A stretch of 64,000 nt of DNA, taken from Lingula anatina (taxonomy: Eukaryota; Brachiopoda; Lingulata; Lingulida; Lingulidae). The position numbers and the translations under genes are program-made. The stretch lies in assembly GCF_001039355.2 (NCBI RefSeq), contig NW_019776179.1, positions 76,764 to 140,763 of the forward strand, read 5' to 3'. The first letter of the stretch is position 1; every line of letters begins with the position of its first letter. Below, piece by piece: positions 29,021 to 39,288 of this stretch. Below the pieces are notes generated by a model. The model saw only the letters and a list, made by a program, of their open reading frames with translations. It made no database searches and was not told the DNA's origin.

Positions 29021-29237
29021 GTGCGGGCGCGCTCGCGCACGGGTTCAAATGTATTAATGCGCCTTTTCTTATCGAAATATTCGTTTGTTTTTATTGTTTT
29101 ATTTTGTTCTGTTTTAGCCCAAAGAACGGCATTACTCCTCTGGGTCAGATTCTGGAATTGTTTCCCATTCCCCGCCTCCGCATAGCCCGATGAAGGTCTC
29201 AATATCAGTAGACTCAGAAGATAGTGAGTTTGTATGA
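10948..29237 (+). CDS. GARNL3: GARNL3 orthologue: Rap/Ran-GAP and CNH domain protein, 27 coding exons
   Basis: Predicted intracellular GTPase-activating protein of the RapGAP class. Coding exons: 10948-11090, 12628-12697, 13020-13103, 14547-14631, 15287-15405, 15884-15948, 16322-16412, 17197-17272, 19092-19190, 19746-19849, 20531-20642, 21188-21233, 21428-21534, 21753-21868, 23436-23618, 24083-24146, 24457-24504, 25041-25139, 25289-25399, 25999-26162, 26439-26591, 26919-26985, 27408-27488, 27828-27946, 28199-28301, 28634-28860, 29118-29237. All introns are GT-AG, every junction keeps phase, and the total is 2856 nt (951 codons plus stop). From exon 2 on, the translation runs colinear with vertebrate GARNL3 as I know it ([77 protein letters not shown]). 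Family role: GAP for Rap-type small GTPases by homology; the substrate is not shown. Human GARNL3 is slightly longer, mainly in the tail. Only exon 1 is uncertain. Confidence 0.93.
11587..12440 (-). mobile_element. 3' fragment of a non-LTR retrotransposon (CR1/Jockey-like)
   Basis: Minus-strand frame 11803-12440 encodes about the last 210 residues of a LINE reverse transcriptase: [64 protein letters not shown], and [18 protein letters not shown] near the end. These are the usual thumb and C-terminal blocks of CR1-like LINEs. The fragment is 5'-truncated (a stop appears just past 12440) and ends on the minus strand in an ATT/AAT microsatellite (11589-11612), a typical LINE 3' tail. It lies in intron 1 of GARNL3 in reverse orientation. 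Confidence 0.88.
17197..21868 (+). CDS. GARNL3: GARNL3 exons 8-14: Rap-GAP catalytic domain
   Basis: These exons encode about residues 220-390. Exon 11 (20531-20642) carries [11 protein letters not shown]. In Rap1GAP-type enzymes the Asn of the GND motif is the catalytic asparagine thumb that replaces the arginine finger; here it is about residue 321 and is present. Other conserved blocks visible are [50 protein letters not shown] and FRDFLLVK. Presence of the Asn and the surrounding fold blocks argues that GAP activity is kept. Intron 11 holds a pure AT repeat (20821-20886) and intron 10 a TG repeat near 20346-20384. Confidence 0.9.
17765..18015. repeat. GCAAATTTGC-type motif cluster
   Basis: About 250 bases in GARNL3 intron 8 are dense in variants of TTTGCAGCAA, GCAAGTTTGC and GCAAATTTGC, many of them self-complementary. 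The motif recurs on both strands at irregular spacing, unlike a simple tandem repeat. No coding potential. Probably a degenerate palindromic mobile element, family unknown to me. Confidence 0.6.
18112..18290. mobile_element. MITE with 26-bp terminal inverted repeats
   Basis: The left end (18114-18139, starting AAGCCGACTGGTGTCATG) and the reverse complement of the right end (18263-18290) agree at 25 of 26 positions. The interior holds several copies of the palindrome CTCGAAATTTCGAG or close variants. Length is about 180 bp with no coding capacity, as expected for a non-autonomous DNA transposon. It sits in GARNL3 intron 8 directly after the GCAAATTTGC cluster. Confidence 0.8.
24083..27946 (+). 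CDS. GARNL3: GARNL3 exons 16-24: citron homology (CNH) domain
   Basis: Exons 16-24 encode about residues 501-802. The segment begins [14 protein letters not shown] and includes the [34 protein letters not shown] and [18 protein letters not shown] blocks, typical of the CNH propeller that in GARNL3, citron and MAP4K proteins serves protein interaction, often with small GTPases. Exons 16-19 are the ones that recur in the decayed second copy at 51.4-52.8 kb. The acceptor of exon 24 (27828) is the last of four identical acceptors created by a 54-bp tandem repeat. Confidence 0.9.
27612..27860 (+). repeat. 54-bp minisatellite spanning a splice acceptor
   Basis: Five copies begin at 27612, 27666, 27720, 27774 and 27828 (exact 54-bp spacing). 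Each of the last four carries TTTTCAG followed by the first about 33 coding bases of GARNL3 exon 24 and, in the first three of these four, an intronic remainder. The fifth copy is the real exon 24 start. Copies 2-4 are near identical, while the first lacks the AG and is more diverged. In the coding frame the upstream copies run into TAA about 11 codons after their AG. Confidence 0.95.
28199..29237 (+). CDS. GARNL3: GARNL3 exons 25-27: Pro/Ser-rich C-terminal tail
   Basis: The last 149 residues are low complexity: TPPVSPG, a [10 protein letters not shown] block, a basic stretch [15 protein letters not shown], and a Ser/acidic end ([17 protein letters not shown], then stop TGA at 29235-29237). 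[14 protein letters not shown] matches the vertebrate KIPLRNLVG block, which anchors the frame. The tail is expected to be disordered and rich in SP/TP phosphosites. A long CT repeat (28980-29018) sits in the last intron shortly before the acceptor at 29118 and could act as an extended pyrimidine tract. Confidence 0.88.
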
Positions 29238-32200
29238 CCCTAGACAACATCCTGACAGCCTTAACCATGACGTGCAATCAATACGAGCTGTTGTTGAAGC
29301 CACATTTTGGTGCATGAATATGCACGGACATGCTCACTCATTGAAGAACAAGCCGAAGAAAGATCCCTCTCTTCAGAAATTAAAGAAAGTTACCAGCACT
29401 AAAGAAAAAAACTTACTCGCAGCAAGAAATCCACCTTTATGTTTTTTTAAGAATGCACGGTCAAACACCGATGCCCACGCGCAAATGCAACAAACTGCAT
29501 GATTTTTATGACGGACGAAGCCCCAGATCTAAGGCACAGAACATGCACATTCACCAAACAAATGCACTGTAGACCACTGTTGTTGTAGTCCATACTCGTA
29601 TATCACAGGAACGTTGCCTTTGTAAAAAAGACAAATGTTTTGAATAGCCGCTCTTTTAAGAGTGTCGGATATACCAATTAAGGGGTTTGTCTGGAGCATA
29701 TTAACAAAAATTCCATATATCAAAGGCCTGCACACAATTATCTGAGAATATACATTTTGGAATTAGAATGTTTGCATTGTGGCTAACCTGTATTACATAA
29801 CAGCAGCCAGTCAATCAAACGCAGAGGTAAAATCCAACGGAAAAGAACAAACAAAAATAAATAAATAGCAATGTCCGTTTGGAATAACAACAAGCATCGG
29901 AGTTAGACGTGAGGTTGGTTAAGTAACGAGCAGAGGTAGAGCATCCCATACGTGTACATTGATGTATACAAGAATCACGAGCCACGAGGTCGCCGAGTGT
30001 GTGTCTGGTATTGAAGACGGCACGCGTGGGAGTTTTCTTAGATGGTGCATCTATTTGATCTCACGAGTTTTTATACGCTGCCATATAAGCCCCTATGGAG
30101 TAGCTTTTGTCTGCAGTATTCGAGGGTTTAGTTTAGCCATTTGTATGGTCCGTTAGAAATTTGACAACTTCATACTTGACATGAAACTACAGTATCCAAA
30201 ATTCGCATTATTTGTTATTGTATTAGATATCTGACAATGCACAGTCGACGGACATCTGGAACATTAATTTAACGTTTCAGTACACAATTCTGACAGTAAT
30301 AAAGAATAGTTTGTAACTCGAGCGCGAGATTGGAGAAAGGCTAACTCATTTGATCTATTTATACTGCCTGACCTAGGCAACCGGAAGTGCATAGAACAAT
30401 TCAACATCACATTTGGAACAATGTAAGATAGTTTACGTGATTAAGGAGTGTTGGTGAGGATTTTGGAACCAGGCTCCTACATGTACCCAGAAGTAAGGTG
30501 GCCATGCACTAGGTTTGCAGTTCGTCTCAAGCACTAATGCAACGGATGGATAATTTAGTATGTCTCAATTCTAAATCAATTGTAATACGCTTCTCATTTG
30601 CAATAACTCACGATTTGGGCAAGGCTGGGGACAGTGAAATATCAGACAGTTTTCCACTGCTAACATTGATGATTGGATTGAAAATCCTGAGTTCTAGCTT
30701 CATTGGACATCTGCAACAGTAACAGCAAACGCACGGTGGATATTAGAGATTCGCCATTGGGCATGCAAAAGCTAGAATGCGAAAACTCATCGACGCGCTT
30801 AGAAAAAAAAACGTCACTTGTAAGCAATTGCGAAACGGACTGTTTCGCCCCATTGTGGAATAATCTTGGTTATACCGTAGTGAATCAATCATTTGGAACG
30901 CACAGCAGCGTGTCAAGGCGCCTGTCATTTTTTCACTTTTTATCTAATGGAATATATATCTTTATCATTCATGCGTCTGCTTCAAGTGACGTGATGTGTC
31001 AATCCGCAGTATATGATATCACTGTAGTGCCAGAGTCCCATGCCTAATACACATACAGTGGCAATTTTGAAGAAGTATCGTGGTGTCGATTAATTGATAC
31101 GAACGTTTTTGTACACTCTTGTTACATGTGGTTATTTATTGTAATATTATTTTAAACTATTTTCTTACATATGGTGCTAATGTTTTGCGGTTTTTTGCCA
31201 TCTAATAAACATTCAGCTGAATATGAGTAAATTCTGCTTGTTGATGAGTTTTCCATCGATTTCATTTGTGTTGTTACGGCCGTTTGTCCGCTAAGAAATT
31301 TCCTTCTAGTCTTGGGCTTTAGTGTACCATTTCTTGGAAAATACCATGACCTACTTGAAACTTTGGGGATTAATAAACATAGCGTTAGGGGTTTGAAAAG
31401 GCTCCTCCGAATTTGTGTGCAACTTGGGGTGTGGCCGTCCCTGAGGGGGGTATTCTAATCTTTACATTGTATTTTCTGTATCTACAATGTGCCACTATAT
31501 CAAGAGAGGTAGGAACTTGAACGGTCGGGTAATAATAAGCCTATTGTTAGGGGTCCTTTTTTAGTGTACCTTGGGGTGTGGACGTACCTGGGTGTGATTT
31601 TGCTATTTTTAACATCGAGATGTCTGTCATCTACCCTCGTATGTGCACATGTGTGCACCTGGATGGAAAAGTTACTGGTTTTTATCTCATTTTTGTTTTT
31701 GGGTCGCGGTTGCCTAGGAAGGTAAGTGAGGTGATCTTTCCCCTTGACCAGCCACCAATGTATAAACATCAGCTGCGTCTGAGTTTTAATCATTTAAAAA
31801 GATAAAATGCAGGAAAAAACATTTTAAAAGTGCTTTATTTTTTTAACGTCGTGCCGCCGTTATATGAAGTCCGATTTTTGACTCAATTGTTTAACCTTCC
31901 TAAACCGGATCAATTAAGCAATTAATGGTCTGTAGACATCATAACAAAGTTTTAAAATTAAGGATGGGTAAAAGATAATACACCCGTTTCCTTTTATTTG
32001 TGTGTGTTTTACTGTCATTCTGATTCCCAACAAAACGTTAGCGAATTACGAGAAAACACTTGACGTCTTTGTAAGCGAGAACATTGATTTCGGCTAACAA
32101 TTGTCCTTAAGCACACACACATAGCCAGACAGTGAGAATTGTAAGGTTAGAACAGTATACCCTGTACATAAATGACAAAAAGGTGCAATGTTACGATGTA

Positions 32201-32660
32201 AGAAAGCATGTCACGGTACGGCTAAAGGACATACATGTTAAATATTAATTTTGTTTTGACACAAGGTTAAGGTTATATAAAACTGGTAAGTTGGTCATTG
32301 AGCGGCGAATCTCTGTAAACATAAGCAGAAGTAGAAATCTATTTTTGCTTTTTTTTCTTTTTTAACATATTATGTTAAACGTGGGAGGAAATGTCAAAGG
32401 GACAGTACAGGTATGAGTTATTAAAGCTCTAGCATAAAGAAATCTTCGAAATCAATAACATGCCTATTTCTATACAGCAGTTTGGATAAACAATTGGCCC
32501 CAGAGTATTTTTGTGTCGCCAGCATTATCTCATAACACGGCAATGTTTGCTCCCACATTATCTAAGCTGATAAGGAAATAGATTCAAATGCGCCGAACCT
32601 AGTTCATTTTCAGTTTAATAATGCAGCATTTTCACAACAGCCTGTTCGACATGGTGACTA
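29238..32660. other. Intergenic / 3' UTR region between two convergent genes
   Basis: GARNL3 stops at 29237 and the minus-strand gene ends near 32661. The interval contains no convincing coding frame. Its first part is probably GARNL3 3' UTR. Candidate AATAAA signals on the + strand are at 29855-29860 and 31204-31209, and I cannot choose between them. The stretch 31.2-32.3 kb is a repeat that is tandemly amplified at 54.4-57.1 kb. Confidence 0.6.
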
Positions 32661-32666
32661 TTTATT
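32661..32666 (-). promoter_or_regulatory. Polyadenylation signal of CTHRC1-like gene A
   Basis: AATAAA on the minus strand about 60 bases past the stop at 32726-32728. The same signal is conserved at the same distance in gene B (57670-57675), supporting both the signal and the gene end. Confidence 0.7.
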
Positions 32667-32725
32667 CTAGTAAACTGGCCATTCCTTTTTGTCCGGGTTG
32701 CGTGAAAAGTTACAATATGGTTTTG

Positions 32726-34500
32726 TTATCCATGAAATGTTTCTTCTATCATAAGTGAAGTCTTCGTTCCCCAGGATGTTAACGTCTCTTGCGCTAAATA
32801 ATAAGTACAAGAACCAACTTTCAAAGCAACAGTGACGTCACCGGCTGATATCCCCTGGCAAGTGCCTTGAACTGAAATTTAAAATTCGCCTATATAGACT
32901 ATATAGAAGCACCAGTATACATGTATGAACAACGTGTACGTTCAATATAAACCTATAGAAACGTCTTTAAGGACATTATGTCAACGCTGAAGGTTTGAGA
33001 TTCTGTGAAACGATTTCTTTAAGTCAACAAATCTGTGTCAGCATCAGTAATGTGAAGGAGACATGTATAAGCCCGCGTAAAATAGCCTGCAATAAGCAAA
33101 CAAAGGTGAAACTGAATAACGGCTCTAACGAGAAATTATCAAACTATACCTGTAAATGGGCTGTTATAGTATACGACCTTATCGCTTTCATAGTATCTAT
33201 TGAACTTTATACTCTCAATTTCCCCTGGGTTGCTGCATTCGTTATCGTTGAAGGTGAAGTACCATCGTGAACAGCCGTTGATGGCCTTTATTTCTTGGGC
33301 ATTCCCAGACCAGAGTACCTTTAACCAACTGGCGCCGGACTTCTTACTGTACATCACAGTCTAAAATATATATCAAACAAATAGAGCACAGTCCCTCGTG
33401 AACTATGGAGAAGAGGGTCCAAGAAGAAGATGCTCTATCCTGTCCATATATTATATTATATTATATTATATTATATTATATTATATTATATTATATTATA
33501 TTATATTATATCTCATCGTTCCCTACACATTATAAGGAAGACGTGCTCAACTACTGTTTCATTTTTTTTCAATCCCCCCCCCTTATCGCAACCATGGATC
33601 CGAAGTCCTTAATCAAACAATATGATCAAAGATCTTTCATGTAATACAAATGCACCTTCTGTTTTGTGATTTAATGTGGCAAATATGAATAAGAAAAGGT
33701 CTTATACTATGTAAATTTACAAAAATATTATATTGACATGTATTGAATTAAATTTAATTCTGTATCCATTGTTATAAAATACATAAATTATACCATTATT
33801 TCACTCAACAGGTGGTCATTTAATCTTTTCAAGGAGAAACATAGAAATTAATACGTAGTTATGTTACAGTAGGCCATACCAGTATTTTTATCATCCAGGT
33901 ATTTTGCAAACCATTTGTGGTTAACGTTACATTACAGCACTGAGGATCCATGTTGATTCACCGTATAGATATTGATAAAAAGGGAAGTTTTACGTAATTT
34001 TAACTAATTTACATTATTTAATGCTATATAATATCTAACACCATTCTTTACTACAGGGACCTTTCAATAAAAGCGGCCGCTACCAGCCAAATTTCGAACA
34101 CTATACATATGTATATCTGTGTTTGTCATTTACTTATCCTTTGCCTTGGGTTAATGAGGAGACATAAACAGAAGTATATATATTGATGCACCCTGAAAGA
34201 TCTACATTATAGTTGTTAAACAACAATTATCTAACAACTATAATGTAGATTTTTCAAGGTGCATCAATATATATACTTCTATTACAGCAATGACGTTAAT
34301 CTGTTATCGCCATGTTGATTATTTTAAGGCCCTACAGCCGTTTCGGCCCGGAGGCCTCATCAGTTATTATTAATAATAATTAATACAGTGACTTACGTAA
34401 AGTGTTCCAACGTTCATAATAATGTTTTGAGCTGGCCACCACCAATATTGCCGGTTAAAGATTGGGATTCGAGTAGCTGTTTTTCCCGTATGGTCTGAGA
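32726..34500 (-). CDS. Exons 9-11 of gene A: linker and CTHRC1-like domain 3
   Basis: Exon 9 (34500-34397) is a linker with an aromatic patch, FNRQYWWWPAQNIIMNVGTL. Exon 10 (33360-33150) has ASWLKVLWSGN and CSRWYFTFNDNECSNPGEIE. Exon 11 (32871-32726) encodes QGTCQGISAGDVTVALKVGS and a C-terminal SWGTKTSLMIEETFHG before TAA at 32726-32728. The last exon is too short to stand out as an open frame but fits the domain's second half exactly, including GxCxGIxAG and IEE. Confidence 0.88.
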
Positions 34501-36132
34501 CTAAGAAATAAGAGTCTATGTGAAATATTCTATAACTGGTTTAATTTGCAGAATATTTATTTATTTTAATATTTTTTTATCAATGCGGGACGTTTGTATC
34601 TTTATCAGCCGTAATTGTTATTTGGCAGAAAAAGGTAAGATAAATGTGGCAAGGTACATGTAACACCATCAAATCTAAATAAAATGTACAGGTGCAAATT
34701 CATGCTAACAGCGGTAGATCGAACGTGTGCTACACCGTATCCTCTTTCGTCTCTTTCAATCTAATAAACATACTAAAGCGACAGAAACTAGGCAAAAACA
34801 CTGTCCCACTCCTTTTCCTTAAACAAGCCCTTTATTAGTAAAACAACTGTTTACTGTTTCATTCAATAAACCCCTGTTAAACCCCTCGTCTATTTTTAGA
34901 GTTTAAGTCCCCCCTTATTTCCCTCGCCAAAATCCAATCCTGGAACTGTTGGTACATGAAAGTGCGTTAATTCAACTGTCGAAATACTAGTAGTACAGAA
35001 TTCCTATAAACCGACCATCATGGGGAAACCGCAACAAAACTAATACTGTATGTGATAATGTGTCACTCACGTGCACTTATATCCAAACCCAGCCGGGTTT
35101 CTTCCACCCTTATTCTTGATGGTGCATACCAGCCAGTCAACGGGTTACCATTGGTTGTGTTCCAGGGGCAGTTTCCGCAGTGGAACGATATATTAACTGC
35201 CCCTGCGGGGATTCCTTTGCAAACACCAGAAACTACAAACAAATACTTGTGAAATGTAAATTCATATAAAAAATGTAACGTCATACCTTTACTTTCTGTG
35301 GGATTCGGAGATGAGAATATTATTCAGTTTATTGATGTCACTTGCTGAAATAAACATTTGCATAGTCCAATATTGCTGTTTGTTGTTAGGTTTGCCACTT
35401 ACACTCAAAAGTCTTCAAAATGATATTATGCAAGTCATTTGCCATGTACAAAGCGCCATCTATTGTACCGGGATCGGAGCACTCCGCACCATTGAACGTG
35501 AAGTACCATCTGGCACATTTTGATCCGTCTTCACGTAGACTTCCCGTCCAGTAGACTGCCAGGGCCGTGTTCGAGCTCCGTTTTAAGTATGTACTACTCT
35601 GAAATGTACGAGACAAAAAGAAACAGTCTTTATTATAGAGGCGTTTTTTTTCTTGTGTGCTTGGTATACTAAAATGAGAATTTCCATATATAAAATATAA
35701 AAGGAACGCAAGAAATTACAACACTGCATAAAAAAGGCATCGATTTAAAAGACTTATTTTTAATTTACTTTGACATTTTTTCTGACTTAATCATCATATA
35801 CTCATGTCCCGGTAAATGCAAACTTAATCACATTCGGAAAACGCCGCATGGTGCTATGCAAATCTTTATTTCAGAAAATTAAAAGTGACTTTGATCATTT
35901 GAAACAACGTTTAATCTTACGTTAGGGATAAAACACTAAGTAATTTTGTTTTATAGTGCTAAACATTAAAACTGAAAGTCTCTGCAACACATAGTAATTA
36001 TGTTTACTTTACTAGTTTCAGAGACCAGTGCTTATAATACATTATGAGCTCAACGTTTTTAAATAATATTTAGTAGAAGTATACATGTATGTGTATATAT
36101 GGTTGTTATGATCTCAATTAGCGTATTATTAA

Positions 36133-36163
<31 letters not shown>

Positions 36164-37684
36164 GATGTTGCTGATATATACAGGGAGAAGTTATGAATAA
36201 TGATTACCATGTAGATGTTTTCATCTTTTATGAAAATAGCCTTTACCACCACAAATTCCTTAATGTTGAAAAGTGTCAGGGTCTCACATTGCGCTGAAAA
36301 GCAGAATAGCACATGGAATTGATTGCAATTGATGGATGATACTATATATCTTATAAAAGTGAAAATTTGCATGCAATTGGGGTATTATAGAAGTATCCAA
36401 TAAACTACGAAATAAACTTTATAATTCTTTGAGGCATTTCAACACAGGAAGAGCCACAAAATAACGAATTATACACAACTGCAACGTGTGGTCACTAGAA
36501 CACAGACAATGTTATACTCCATCCTCCAAACACTTTACAGGTACACCACTAACTAAATTAATTATTCCTCAAAAATAAAAATAAATAAACTGTAAATAAT
36601 TCCCCTGTAGTCTGTAAAAGTTATCTATGTTAGAATAAGAAATGAGTCTGCAAAAGTAAATATGTGGTTTCTAATTTAAATGCCGTTTACATGCTTTGGG
36701 AAACTAACGTCCTCCCACAAAATCTAAAATTGACAAAACTACATGACCGAAAGTCATATACCCGACTTTGCAACATGCACATAACCACCATACTGGCATT
36801 GGGTAAAAGAGATAATAACTCTTCGTATGAGATCTACATGTATATTTCACAATAAAAACATTGTAGACAACCCATAAAAATATAATATACTCTGTTTTAC
36901 CACAAAAACGGCAGATAAAGCTATTATTCTAATATCTGAGTTTGTCATCAGACCACGTAACCTCCATAGAAGGCTACACTTTGTAATAATCTCTTAAGAG
37001 ATTATAACATAAAACCAAATTTTTTAGAAAAAACAGGGACTAACTTTGAATGTAGAAATGGATTCGTTAACCATTGGTAAGTATGGGAAAATTGTTGTTT
37101 ACTCCGGGAAAATTCATATTTTGGTCCAAACGAACAGTTATTATCCCTTTAATAGTAAACTAAACACATGTAGTCTTCAAATTATGTCTTACTTATGGCA
37201 GTAGACCCCGAAATGAAGTGCAAAAAACAACACCTTTCATATTAAGGTAAGAATCATAAAATTGCAATATTAGACAACAACCGTTAATCTAGCTGTATCT
37301 TTTCCTATATGCATCGTAGTAAATAACATATAATACAATAATGTATTTTTTATTAACTGATTACTTGATTTTAGAGAGAGATTGCACAGGTGATTTATCT
37401 CTATAATTATGCCCCTAAACAACGAATCCGTTTGGTCAAATACCATGATAACTCAGATACTAACATTGTCCAGGATTTGCTTTTATTTCCTCGAATTTGA
37501 AGTAGGAGAATGCTTTCCAACCGAGGTATGCTTCTGAATCCCCACTTATGTTCCTTACATATATCTGAATGGTGACAATGCCAGCTGGAACATCCCAACA
37601 GATGCCAGACACTAGAAACAAATGTTGGTCAAAAACAATTTATATAAAACACGTAGTAGCAAACGTATAGCGTTTTGCTGGTTA

Positions 37685-37724
<40 letters not shown>

Positions 37725-39255
37725 ATTGTATGATGACGAGAGGCATTGTTTCTATTCTGATCGCTTATAAAGGTTAATGAATAAAATGGAACAAATGAAA
37801 CTATAATGATTAATTAAAAATCGAACGAGTCAAAAAAAGTTATACTGTAGCCAAATATAATTCGTACGCAGAACCTTTTAATTAATTGTATGTCCAAAAA
37901 CACAACTGTTTTTTTTCAAAATCTTCCAGATAAAATAAATTCAACGGCTGACGACAATGAATCTGATTTTTAGACAAATGAATATTTATCTATGAATGTT
38001 TTATGACTGAACTATAGATTTAATTGAGTAGACAAAGACTAAATTTCAAAATTCTAACTTAAATTATCCTCATTGATGTTTCAAAAAATATATATATATA
38101 TCCAAGGGGTGGTTTTTAATCTGAGCGACCTTTATCTGTTGCAAAACACTGGTATCAAATGTATCAATTTAAAATGAATCAGAAGCGACGTGAGTTATTC
38201 TTTGCAATGTTACTGAAATATACTAAATATTTTAGAATATTATAGCTTATTTTGACTCTGGTGCATACGTTATCATGACAGTATGAACATAACATTTATA
38301 ATTTAATGTGGCATGACAAAACCTAAATGAAGATTAGTGCAATATAGAATGACATTAAAATGCATGAACTAGTGTAACATGTAAATTACATAACAAATGC
38401 ATAACAAAATAACATTCACAATGGCAAGAAACGATAATATAATAAATTTACATTAACATTGCATTATGATGGCACAAAAATGCCCCCACACTTACGTGAT
38501 CCATGTTCGATTCTGTTGCGTCTCGTAGTGTGACGTTCCGTAAATGCTATACTGTAAGGACTTGTGCAACTTGCACCGTTTATAAGAAAGTAGACCATAG
38601 AACCACAACTTTTGCAAGCAAAAGCGGTTCGTATTGATCCGCTAAATTCGACTCTCAATCCGGTACTGTCCTGTAGCTTGTTGTAAGTGAAATTCTGTAA
38701 TTATATACCGGTAAGTCCACGCATGCATGTACTCATTTCGGCTAATTTTTGGTTAATTTTACTATAACACACGTAATGGTATAAAAGCGCAATTTCATCA
38801 TATATGTGGTTAATACATGTAAGTTAATTTCATCTACAGATCAAATTAAAAAAAAACGTGTCAATGAAAATCTCCTAAAAATTACATACAGCTGAGGAAA
38901 ATGTAATCATACAGAAAATAGCAGTTTGGATGGGAGCCTGGTGCTGTTTCAAATATTTCCAATACTGAAATTTTGAGGTTGTCCCTTAGTGGGAAAATGT
39001 CCCTGTGTTTACTCACTGGTCCGCCTCCCGTCACCGCACCAAACCCTCCACCCCAACCAGCGTAAACGATATTGGAAACTGGAGTCTCATCACAGAAAGC
39101 TGAACTCCCTATTACAAAAAGTATTATGGTTATAATTTTGCATAAAACACTCGCCGGTTCAGTTCGCAAGGAGCTTTATTTTACATGCGTATGTAAACGA
39201 CTGCTGTCTACCAAAAGGTAGCGGTATATATCTAGTTGGTTCCCAGCTGGCATAC

Positions 39256-39288
<33 letters not shown>

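Noticed and set aside
29224-29502. 92-codon frame overlapping the GARNL3 stop
   Set aside because: It starts inside exon 27 in another frame and continues into the 3' UTR with no homology.
34171-34280. Intrinsic terminator or miRNA precursor
   Set aside because: The hairpin arms extend to AT-rich ends with no miRNA-like bulge pattern, and the segment is missing in copy B, so an element end is the simpler reading.
36118-36372. 84-codon minus-strand frame taken as a gene
   Set aside because: Only 36293-36208 within it is supported, as linker exon 6; the rest is intron and an ATT repeat.
37460-37462. TAG read as the end of a separate single-domain CTHRC gene
   Set aside because: A good donor (CAAT|GTTAGT) lies just before it in both copies, the phase fits exon 6, and no leader or first exon is seen for a separate downstream gene. 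Kept as the alternative model.
39017-39108. Collagen triple-helix segment expected upstream of a CTHRC domain
   Set aside because: The segment is Gly-rich but has no Gly-X-Y repeat in either copy.
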